47,832 nucleotides of DNA from Gammaproteobacteria bacterium (GTDB lineage: Bacteria > Pseudomonadota > Gammaproteobacteria > UBA1113). The DNA lies in assembly GCA_021773295.1 (NCBI GenBank), contig JAJFKI010000035.1:1-47832 (forward strand). Reading direction: 5' to 3'. The position numbers were made by a program, and so were the translations under genes. The notes under the pieces were generated by a model. That model did not search any database. It had not been told where the DNA came from and saw only the letters and a program-made list of their open reading frames with translations. Below, one piece after another: positions 37,092 through 46,700 of this stretch. Each line of letters starts with the position of its first letter. Positions within the stretch are counted from its first letter, which is position 1.

Positions 37092-38771
37092 ATGCAAATC
37101 AAAACAACGCCAGCTGTGCAATGGTGGCTGGATTTAAGCATATTATGTTTCGCGGCTTTAGGGCTGCTGGTGCTGTATTTGGGCTCGCACGTACTATTAA
37201 CACCTGATGAGGCACGTTATACCGAAGTAGCGCGAGAAATGTTGGCGCGGCATGATTTTATCACGCCGATGGTCAATGGGGTGGCGTTTTTAGATAAACC
37301 TGCTTTATTTTATTGGTTGCAAGCCTCGAGTATGAACCTGTTTGGCATCAATGAATGGGCTATCCGCTTGTGGCCGGCTTTATTTGGCGTCATTGGCGTA
37401 GCAATAAGCTATATCATGGGGCGAAAATTATTTAATCGCACCACGGGTTTGCTTGCGGCAATGATTTTATTGACTAGCCCGCTTTATTTTTTTGCGGCGC
37501 ATTATGTCAATATGGATTTAGAAGTGGCTGTGTTGATTACTGGTGCTTTATCCCTTTTTCTTATTGCAACACAGTCGCAAAAGAGAACCCCTTGGTTATT
37601 GGCTGCTTATGTCTGTGCTGGCTTAGCCATCTTAACCAAGGGTTTGATGGGGATTATATTCCCGATGATGATCATTGGTGCTTGGATAATGCTGCGCTGG
37701 CGCTGGCGTGAGTTATTACACATGCGATTACTGCTTGGTGTTGTAGTAATTGCCGCCATCGTCATGCCATGGTTCATTGCCGTGCAGCACGCGAATCCGC
37801 AATTTTTACATTTCTTTTTTGTGGTACAACACTTTTCTCGTTTTTTAACCCAGCATTTTAATAATGGTATGCCAGTGTGGTTTTATCTGCCAGTGATTGT
37901 GGTGGGAATGTTGCCATGGAGCTTGTTTTTATGGCAAGGTTTAAGGCAACAATATTTAAATATTCGCAAACAAGAAGACGCAGATGTTGCCTGGTTTTTA
38001 TTATTATGGCCTTTGTTGATTTTCATTTTCTTTTCAATACCTTCATCAAAAATCGTAGGATACATTTTGCCTGTGCTGCCACCGCTGGCTATTATCACGG
38101 GATATTATCTTTATAAAATTTATCGAGGCGAAAAGTCCGGGCGCAATGGTTTTATCTGTTTTCAATTACTCGCAGTCATGTTGAGCTTTGTGTTAGTAAC
38201 GCTGAGTTTCTTGCCGAAATTTAATGATTTTAAAGCTTGGTTTTCATTGCTTTATATCATGGCGGTGATTTTATTCATTGGTGCTGTGATGGTAAATATC
38301 TTGCGCCAAAACAAAAAGAAACTATTCGCAATGGCAGTGACGGTTATTTTACTGTTAGCAACGTTGATGTTTGCCAGCACTACTATTAATTTCGTGTCGG
38401 TTAAACCGTTTATTGCCACAGTTAATGCGAAGATGACACTTGATACACGAATCGTTTCCTACCATCATTTTTATCAAGACTTACCACTATACTTGGGCCG
38501 TAATATCAGCATCGTCACAGACTGGGATAATCCGGACATCATGCAATACGATAACTGGAAACGAGAATTAATTTATGGCATCAAGACCCAGCCGAAATCC
38601 CGTCAATGGATGTTAAATGAAGAACAATTCTGGACACTGTGGAATAAAGGGCAGCCAGTGTTAGTATTCTTAGCAACAAAACACTTAAAAGACTTTACAG
38701 CGTTGGCGAAGTTGCCCGTTTATGTGTTACAGCGCGGGAGCCATATTTCTTTAGTGAGTAATTCATCTTAG
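37092..38771 (+). CDS. ArnT/FlmK-like GT39 glycosyltransferase
   Basis: Inner-membrane enzyme of 559 residues with about 12 helices and a C-terminal periplasmic domain. The first periplasmic loop carries the catalytic acidic pair in LLTPDEARYTEVAREM (Asp39, Glu40), followed by FLDKPALFYWLQ. Family members move a sugar from undecaprenyl phosphate to lipid A (ArnT: aminoarabinose, FlmK: galactosamine). With the deacetylase and GT2 alongside, a lipid A amino-sugar transferase is the best reading. No arnA or arnB genes are in the window, so galactosamine fits better than aminoarabinose. Confidence 0.85.
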   Translation: MQIKTTPAVQWWLDLSILCFAALGLLVLYLGSHVLLTPDEARYTEVAREMLARHDFITPMVNGVAFLDKPALFYWLQASSMNLFGINEWAIRLWPALFGVIGVAISYIMGRKLFNRTTGLLAAMILLTSPLYFFAAHYVNMDLEVAVLITGALSLFLIATQSQKRTPWLLAAYVCAGLAILTKGLMGIIFPMMIIGAWIMLRWRWRELLHMRLLLGVVVIAAIVMPWFIAVQHANPQFLHFFFVVQHFSRFLTQHFNNGMPVWFYLPVIVVGMLPWSLFLWQGLRQQYLNIRKQEDADVAWFLLLWPLLIFIFFSIPSSKIVGYILPVLPPLAIITGYYLYKIYRGEKSGRNGFICFQLLAVMLSFVLVTLSFLPKFNDFKAWFSLLYIMAVILFIGAVMVNILRQNKKKLFAMAVTVILLLATLMFASTTINFVSVKPFIATVNAKMTLDTRIVSYHHFYQDLPLYLGRNISIVTDWDNPDIMQYDNWKRELIYGIKTQPKSRQWMLNEEQFWTLWNKGQPVLVFLATKHLKDFTALAKLPVYVLQRGSHISLVSNSS

Positions 38772-38782
38772 GCATTATCGTA

Positions 38783-39109
38783 CTAACCCAGAATTTGTAA
38801 GCCTTTGTCTTCTACGAGATTAAGCAACTTTAAGGAGGTACCTCGCGGGTGCTTTTTGCCTTGTTCCCAGTCGCGGATGGTGTGAACGGTAGTATTGAGG
38901 AACTTTGCGAAAATGGCTTGGCTGACTTTTTGTTTTAAGCGAAGCAGCTTGATTTGTTTTGGGGTGAGATCACGCACTTCTGGGATGCTGAGTTTATCGT
39001 AATCGCGCATAGTAATGCCGTCCATTTCGCCAATATCGTACAAGCCTTTCGCCATTTCGTACAGAGTTTCATTGAGCCGTTCTTCGGTATTGTGTTTTTT
39101 AGTGTTCAT
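38783..39109 (-). CDS. HigA/NadS-type antitoxin
   Basis: Protein of 108 residues. The C-terminal XRE-type helix-turn-helix (about 53-105) includes LRLKQKVSQAIFAKFLNTTV and IRDWEQGKKHPRG. The variable N-terminal half would bind toxin. Its start overlaps the last 11 bp of the toxin reading frame. It probably represses the operon through the palindrome at 39499-39509. It appears intact although the toxin is frameshifted. Confidence 0.88.
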   Translation of the reverse strand: MNTKKHNTEERLNETLYEMAKGLYDIGEMDGITMRDYDKLSIPEVRDLTPKQIKLLRLKQKVSQAIFAKFLNTTVHTIRDWEQGKKHPRGTSLKLLNLVEDKGLQILG

Positions 39110-39477
39110 CGTGTTGTACCTCTATTAAAACGCCATTAATAACTAACTGGTTTAGCTTATGTGTCTCTAAATTTAAGTATTGCTTGGCAAGCCCGCGTAA
39201 CATTTTTAACTGGTTTTCTTCAATGTTTTCTCTTTCATTTTTCGCAAAACCGAATTAAAAATATGGCTCTTTTCTCATGTTGAAAAGCGAGAATTGTTCT
39301 CAATCCTCCTCTTCTGCCACGTCCTTTTTTTGCAATACGTTTCTTGTAAATACCATTCCCTAAGTTTGCATCAATTAATCCATTTCTCATTTCATTAACC
39401 GCTGCTTTAATTTGCTTATTACTTAACTTTTCTGACTTAGCCCAGCGATTAAAGGTCTTTACTTTGAATATGTCCAT
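39099..39477 (-). pseudogene. RelE/HigB-type toxin gene, frameshifted
   Basis: The first 80 codons (39235-39477) encode the RelE/HigB-type fold: FNRWAKSEKLSNKQIKAAV, GNGIYKKRIAKKGRG and GGLRTILAFQHEKRAIFLIR. The frame then stops at TGA. Removing one base from the run of four identical bases at 39246-39249 continues the family sequence as FAKNERENIEENQLKMLRGL for another 45 residues or so, ending at the TAA at 39099. The restored protein would have 125 residues and overlap the antitoxin by 11 bp, as expected for this family. It is either an inactivating +1 mutation or a sequencing error. Confidence 0.85.
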
Positions 39478-39492
39478 ATGCTCATGCTCCTA

Positions 39493-39521
39493 ATGGTAGT
39501 GCTAAGCACCACTGTTGTCAA
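39493..39521 (-). promoter_or_regulatory. Promoter of the toxin-antitoxin operon
   Basis: Read on the minus strand, a consensus TTGACA (39516-39521) is 17 bp from TACCAT (39493-39498). The spacer contains the palindrome annotated as operator. Confidence 0.7.
39499..39509. promoter_or_regulatory. Candidate antitoxin operator
   Basis: GTGCTAAGCAC is a perfect palindrome around one central base, placed between the -35 and -10 boxes. Antitoxin binding there would block RNA polymerase, which is the usual autoregulation of such operons. Confidence 0.6.
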
Positions 39522-39573
39522 TACATTAAAAGAATAATCATAAAATAATTAAAAACATATTCAAGTTTTGGCG

Positions 39574-40539
39574 TTAATCAAAGCCAATTTTCTTAGCGAG
39601 GATGTAAAGCGGGCGTTGTTTGACTTCATTGAAGATGCGGCCGATGTATTCGCCTAAAATGCCGATGGAAAGTAGTTGGATGCCACCTAAGAAGGTGATA
39701 GCAACGATTAGGGTGGCGAAACCTGGTGTGCTGATACCGAAGAAGAGGGTTTCACAAATAATATAAACAGCGTAAAGGAACGATAAGAGAGAAATGACAA
39801 GGCCGATAAAGCCCCAAAAGCGCAGTGGGATTTCTGAAAAGGAGGTAATGCCCGTGATGGCGAGTTCAGCAAGGCTGCCAAAGCTCCAAGAGCTGGTGCC
39901 GCCGGCGCGTTTCTTAACATCGAACTCTACCGCAATGGATTTAAAACCCACCCAGGCGTAAATGCCTTTCATGAAACGTGAGCGTTCTTCGATAGTATTC
40001 AGCGCATCAATAATACAGCGGTCGAGCAAGCGATAGTCGCCGGCATTAGGGGGGATGTTTACTTTAGTGATTTTGCCCATTAAGCGATAAAAGAATTTCG
40101 CGAAGCCGCGCTTAATGCGCGACTCATGTTCACGGCTTTTGCGAACGCCATAGGCCATGTCATAGCCTTTAGCCCAATGTTGTAAAAATTCAGGAATGAG
40201 ATCGAGTGGGTGTTGAAAGTCACCGTCAATGAGGATAGCAACATCGCCTTGGCAGTGTTCTAAGCCGGCACTGAGGGCGATTTCTTTACCAAAATTGCGA
40301 GAGAACTTAAGGAGTTTGATAGGATAAGCGTCGCTCAGCGGCAACATTTTATCAAAGGTTGTATCTTGACTAGCATCATCGACGACAATAATTTCGTATT
40401 GTTGGCTGAGTTCCTTCGCTTTTGCATCAAGCGCGAGCAAAAATGACTCGATTACATCTTCTTCGTTGTAGGCTGGAACGATGTAGGAAATAAAAATTTG
40501 TTTATTATCAAGTCGTTTTGCTCTGTCGCTGCTGTTCAT
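39574..40539 (-). CDS. GT2 polyprenyl-phosphate glycosyltransferase (GtrB/ArnC/FlmF2-like)
   Basis: Protein of 321 residues. The GT-A domain has YIVPAYNEEDVI, VVDDASQD and ILIDGDFQHPLD. Two C-terminal membrane helices (PLRFWGFIGLVISLLSFLYA and the second around VAITFLGGIQLLSIGILG) end with GEYIGRIFNEVKQRPLYI, typical of enzymes that load a sugar on undecaprenyl phosphate. The start at 40539 has AGG at proper spacing. A longer frame from 40608 is not supported. It probably supplies the lipid-linked donor for the GT39 enzyme. Confidence 0.88.
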   Translation of the reverse strand: MNSSDRAKRLDNKQIFISYIVPAYNEEDVIESFLLALDAKAKELSQQYEIIVVDDASQDTTFDKMLPLSDAYPIKLLKFSRNFGKEIALSAGLEHCQGDVAILIDGDFQHPLDLIPEFLQHWAKGYDMAYGVRKSREHESRIKRGFAKFFYRLMGKITKVNIPPNAGDYRLLDRCIIDALNTIEERSRFMKGIYAWVGFKSIAVEFDVKKRAGGTSSWSFGSLAELAITGITSFSEIPLRFWGFIGLVISLLSFLYAVYIICETLFFGISTPGFATLIVAITFLGGIQLLSIGILGEYIGRIFNEVKQRPLYILAKKIGFD

Positions 40540-40671
40540 GGGGTTACCTGTGGTTGTAGTGATGAGGCCATAATAGAGAGCTTTGCCCGCTAGCGTCAAG
40601 TTGGCCACGATTAAGGCTTTGTTAAGTTGCTAATAGCCGCAAAAAAATTATTAAAAAATATTATAAAACAG

Positions 40672-40699
40672 TAGACTAATGATTATTTTCTAGTACAAT
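40672..40699 (+). promoter_or_regulatory. Promoter candidate for the 2284-residue gene
   Basis: TAGACT (40672-40677) and TACAAT (40694-40699), 16 bp apart, lie in AT-rich DNA. Transcription would start near 40706, about 50 nt before the ATG, which is preceded by GGGAG. Confidence 0.45.
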
Positions 40700-40756
40700 A
40701 AAAAGCCATAAGAAATGCTTAGCATCATTTAACCAGAGATTCATTGGGAGATAGAT

Positions 40757-43700
40757 ATGTCAGATGCATCAAGTCACGAAGAATTGCCCGTTTCATCAGA
40801 AAGTGGAGACTTTCTCCTGCCTGTCGTTGCAGCAGAAGACGATGTTAAGAAAATAGCAACACAAGGCAAAGACAAAGGCAAAGGCAAAGGCAAAGGTAAA
40901 TCAAAAGTGGCCACTGCTGACGCCGAAGAAACAGCATCAGGTAGCGACGATTCCGAAGCCGCAGTCAAAGAATCAAACCTAGTATCACTAGACATTGATG
41001 GCTGCTTAGCCGGCGCCGGTTTTGATCAACTGACTCATTGTCTTAGAGAAACATCAGAGCTTATTGTTGAAGCAGCTCAAGTGATCATTAAAGGCTTAAA
41101 TGCTTCACGGGAAACGAGAGTTGATGAGGGAATCGAAAAAATAGTTAATACGTCAATAGCGCCAGCAGCCTTATCAATCCTCACGCTTGAACAGTTAGAG
41201 AGTACAAAGGAGGCTCTCAGAGAGAGTCTTAAAGAGAGTGAAACCACAAAGCTTAAAAAAGAAGATGTTGAATACGCTCATTCTTATTTGCGTGAACGGT
41301 TAAAATCGTTCGTTGAAGCAGCGTTTGAAAAAAGAGTGCAAGCACGTAAGTTGGATGATGTAAAAGATAGCATCTTGAAAATCGTTAACCACCGAATAAT
41401 CATGCAGGCTTTTAGCAGGAAAATTGCTGTTATCACCGAAACGACCTTTGCTCAAATCGATCAACCGCACAAGATCCAAAATGTAAAAAAAGAATTAGAT
41501 GCGGTCATTGTTTTAGTGCAAGCTTATTCTCGCCATCAAGCATTCAGTCAGGCACAGGAAAAGCTAACAGAAACAGAAAGCCAACTACAAAAATGGCTTG
41601 AAGACCAAGATTTTAAACACTTGGGAACGGATTATGAAGCCATTAGATCTGCCGTTACAACTGACTTTGCTCAAGAGTTAGCGAATAAGGATAAACAACA
41701 AACGCAAGCCTATAATCACTACTTCAGTGATGAAAAAACTATTTATGAGAAAGTTGGTGCATTGGAAAAAGCGATTTATTATGCGACACCTGCAGACTTA
41801 CTCTCTGCAAGAAACGCCTTCAAAACGTACATTGATGAGTCTGATTTTACCCCGGATAAGAAAGCAAGCATTTTGTCGTTGGAGGAAAAGTTAAAAGCCG
41901 CTCCATCATCATTTGTAGTATTAAGACAAGCAATGCTAGCTATGGCACAACGAGAACGCTTGGGGCAATTGACACCTGAGAAAAGCTATGAGTTGAATCA
42001 AGTCCGTGAGCGGTTATTTGAGTTAAATGATTTAATTTATCATTGTAAAAATATGAACAAAGTTGCACTGGAGCACAATAATTTAAAAGCAAAGTTAAAT
42101 GCGCTCGGTGTTGAAGATATTGGAAATTTAAGTGGCTTAGACACGCTTTTTCAGGAGTTTGCAATTCAAGCGGTCAAAGCCTTCCATGGTTTATTGGTTG
42201 ACCGAGTTGGGCGCGTAGACGCTGTCGCAATTGGCTCAAACCGACAAGGAATATTAACAAATATCCGTCAATTTGAAAAAGATATGAACGTTGATGGCTT
42301 TTGGTTGTTACAGTTGTATTCTAAAACTAACAAGGTGAAACTTGATAGCCTTTTGCTGATGGATGTTGTATTGAGGCAGACTGCTGGAACAGAATTTTCT
42401 CGGTACTGTGATGGTGGAACAGGGATTGCGGAGTTACCAGACGATCCGATGAAAATAATGCTGACCCTGATGCAAATGCATTACTTTGCGAATATGGTAA
42501 GTGGTAAATATCGTCATGACTACGTAGATGATCGCCGTGATATTCTGGCAGCCCTGTATTTTATTTATAGTCAACATCCACACATGATACCTAAAAATAC
42601 GGTGCTACACTTGCATTTAAGTGATGGTACTGAATTCACGAAGTCTTATAAGCCACTTCAAGGCACAGGGCCTATGTTCCGTTACCGGAATATTAGAGAA
42701 AAAATGTCAGAGTTTCATGCGGCTCATGTTGAATTAGAACAACAATTCAAAAAGATAGACAAACAGATGGAGAGCATTCAAGGAACCGTTGCCCAATGTC
42801 GTGGTCGCCCAGAACTGGTCACAATTTTTGATCCCTACTTCATACGTAGAAACGCTTATTTAAATGACATGCTCACATTAGTTAAAGACTTAGACCACTA
42901 TTTACTTGAAAACATCGATGAAGATGAAACACTCATCTATCGTTACGCCAGTTTTCTTCTTTATCTAACGGATCATATTAGCAATATGCAAGATGGTTCA
43001 TACGCGAAAATGTATTTAACAGATAAAAAGCAAGCTGAGTTTTTATTGGGTCTACTCGATAAGTTACACAGTTTGCCGACTGTAGATGAATACTTCAGCT
43101 TGCGTGCAAGCGATGTCTTGTTTGATTTAATGACTATTTCTGAAAATGAGCAAGCAGGTAAACCCAAACATAGCACCATCGTTGATAATGCAACGGGAAA
43201 GACAACAGTAATTCCAAGGCCTAAGACTTTATTAGAGTTACTGACGGCAGAAGAGTTAGCTGCTTTACAAAGAATTGGCCCATCGAATCAACAAGCTCGT
43301 ATTACGGAAGCCTTATTAAAAACAATTCGGGGTGATACGGTTGTTGATAAAAAAGCAAGATTAACAGTCATGCGAGAAAGTTATGAAGCAGAATTGGCTG
43401 AAAAAGCAGGTTCCCCATCATCGTCATCATCCGCAGCATGTGCTTCCTCGTCTTCCTCATCATCTTTTTCTTCAGCTGCAGAGCACGTCACACAAGCGCA
43501 GCGGGAATTATTTGAGCGTTTAAAAGCATGTGAAACCTTTGCTGCTAAATGTGATACGTTTGGCACTCATATTACAACAGCTGTGGTCAAAAAGCATCGA
43601 GATGAACCTTACACCATCTTGCGTGATTATTTTCAATCCTTGACGTCAGCCGAGGTTCGCGAGCGTTGTATTGAGCTGTTAAAAAAAGCAGACCAGCGCA

Positions 43701-46700
43701 TGCAGGAAGCATTAGAGAGCTTGATAAACATTACAAAAGGTGGCAAAGAATCAAGTCAGGCATTTTCAAAAGCAACAAGGCGTATTGCAGCGAGTGTTAA
43801 AGATTTGCAAACCGCAAAAGCCATCAGCAGACGCGGTGTTGCAGATGTCTCAAATGCAATAGAAAAAGTGATACGAATTCAAAGGCTATTACAAAAATGT
43901 GGCAAGACACGCACCATCACTGGCCGCGAGCGAACACAAGCTGAAACACTAGCGAGTGAGGTCATCACCCATATCAGCGCAGCTTGTATTGAAGAAAGTA
44001 ATACGCAACCGTTAATTGATTTAGCCCAACTTGCATTAGCTGGCGAGGCGCCTTACAGCACTGATCTCTCTCTATTAGAAAGACAAGAGATCGCCCACTA
44101 TCTCTACAGTTTGAATGTAGTATTAGCCGATAGTAGTAAAGAGGGTAAAGTTAATGCAGCAGCCAAGGCCCTATTTAAGTTTTACCAACAATACAGCTAT
44201 CATCATATTTCAGGTGTGCCTATTGATCGCAGAACAGGTGGTAGTGATAGGCATGTGCTTGTCCCAGGCACAGATTTTACCGCACTTAAAGCATGGAAGT
44301 GTTTGAAAAGCTATGTTTTAGCCGAACAGCTCCTACCGGAAGCACATTCTCTCAATAATAAATTTGCTGCTTTGTATACACTAAGGCAAGAATGCTTAAT
44401 CAAACAGCTAATGGCGTTGCTTGATAAATCGATTGCTAAACGTAGTAGCGTTTTTAGATGGAAAGATGAGGCAAAAGACAGTTTGCTTAGGGTAAAAGCG
44501 AGTTTACCAACGCCTTATAAAAAAATTACGCTTGAAACAACGCTAGCAGCAATTGACGAAATGTATAAAAATGAAGCGAAGCGTGAAAAACGTGGTAAAC
44601 AGTTAGAAGCGCAGTTACAGCTATTTAAGTGGTTTCTTAACCCCACGCCACGCTTATCAAAAGCGTTTCTTGATTCAATACCTAAGAATGAGTTCATTCC
44701 ATTTCCAATAACTGAGTTGAAAAATCTTAACAAGCACGCACTGCGAGAATTATTAATCTTTATGCTATCACCCCCAAATCAAGCGTTTGGTGACTCCGAT
44801 TGTGAAGCATTTCCCGCAGAATGTATGGTTTGGCGAAGTGAGATATCTGTCGTTAGAGATAAGCTAACTAATAAGCTTAAAGGTGAATTATATATTTTGG
44901 CAGATACATTGCTTCCTGATGAAGACTTCAATCTTAATCATCATCTTGCAAATTATGGCTACTCTAGCATGAGGGAGGTACTTAAAAGTCAAGATGATAA
45001 TGAACTGTTATTTGATAAGCTGAGTAAGCATGTGGTGTCGAAGTTAAATATATTTACGCAATACCCGCCAGATGACCTCGTGGCTTTACAAAAGGCATTC
45101 TCAGTCCTTGATGAGGATGGTCAGTCTCAATTTAGAGTTTTGACAGAACAATTACTCTTCGCAGCAGCTGATATGCAAGCCTTTAGCGATGCTTATAAGG
45201 CTCGTTTTGCTAAGAGCGAAGAAGGCATTAAACAACAGCGAGGATATCAGACCCGAGAAAAAGAAAGGGAAAGAGTTTCTAAGCTGTTGTCCAAACACGC
45301 TAGCCAAGACCTGGCTACTTCTGGCAAAAAAGGCAAAAAACATCAGGTAAAAAGACTTGGTGGAGATTCAGCATCACCAGGTTTGCAAACTATTGCGGTT
45401 GCGGCTAGTTCTTCTAGCTCATCTTCAGCGAGCACTGTGGCATCATTCTCAACAACAAGAGCTAACGATGTCGTATCAAATCGCATCTTTATTATTTTTG
45501 GTAGCGATAATGCCTTGGCAACTGAGGTTGACGGTAACGCTCAAATGCATCATCCTAAGACAACCTTACCACTATTATCTGCAGTGAGTAGCAATGAAAA
45601 CATGGTATGGGCAATTGCATCCAACGCAGAGCGAGCAGAAGACTCATTAGCCTACAAGAGCATTGACGAGTCAGTTCACAAGCAGCATTACAAGGTTGGT
45701 CAACCGGTCTATGTTCGACTTGATGGGCGCTATAACTCAGATCTTGACGTCATCCTTCATGCTATCAGTAGTGAAAATCCTATCTTTTCTAAGCTTAAAA
45801 AAAATACGGGTGGTAACGATGGTGAATTTACCAATATCAATGCGACAGCATTAAATGCATATTTAAGTGCGGAAGAATTAGATGATGGCAGTCGTCATGT
45901 TAATGCCAGTAAGCCTGATGTTACTTTGGAAGTATTAGATGATGGCAGTCGTCGTGTTAATACCAGTAAGCCTGATGTTACTTTTACCTTTGCAAGTGAT
46001 GCCACCGTCAACTTGAAGTTTGGCAAAATTGAAGTCACCTTTTTGTTGACTAAATTACGTGACAATTTACTGACTCTATCACACGATAATTTTCACTTCT
46101 TTACACTTTTCAAAGCACTTGATGCAGCGCGTTTAAGCTTTCATCAAGATGACATTGCGCACTTAGAAGTATTAGGTATTATAGCGATTAATGATGCACC
46201 GGATGATTATGAAGTTATCTCGCATCGCAATGTGATTTTTTTAGATGATAAAAAGAAGAGCTTGTCAGTGATTAAGAAAGCCGTGCCAGCAGTCATTAAC
46301 GTTGACACTGATGATGATAATAACGTGCTAAACATCAAGCATTTTGTATCCCTATACCGTGATCTAAAAATGAAGCTCGATGATGAGATACAAAAAAATG
46401 ACTTTGAGAAGAATTTACAAGAAAGTAGTGAACGTGCCGCATGTTATGCTATTTTAAAGGCAATTAACTCTATTGCATATAATGGTGATGGCTTTAAGCG
46501 ACCCTTGATACGTATTCGTAAAGGGGAGTTCGTGAAGGATACAGAAAGTCCTCGTGCTTTAGAGGTTGAAATACCAAAAATATTCAAGGATGTTAAAGAT
46601 GAGATCCGAGAAGTGATTGCTGTGAATAGCGATTTCCATGATCTATACGAAGACACAGTAGAAAAGCTTAAAAAAGCACGTGCTGAGCACTTAGGTATGT

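Noticed and set aside
37044..37121. Longer start of the deacetylase
   Set aside because: It overlaps the divergent GT39 gene, and the extra residues do not resemble family N-termini, which begin just before the CADDFG motif.
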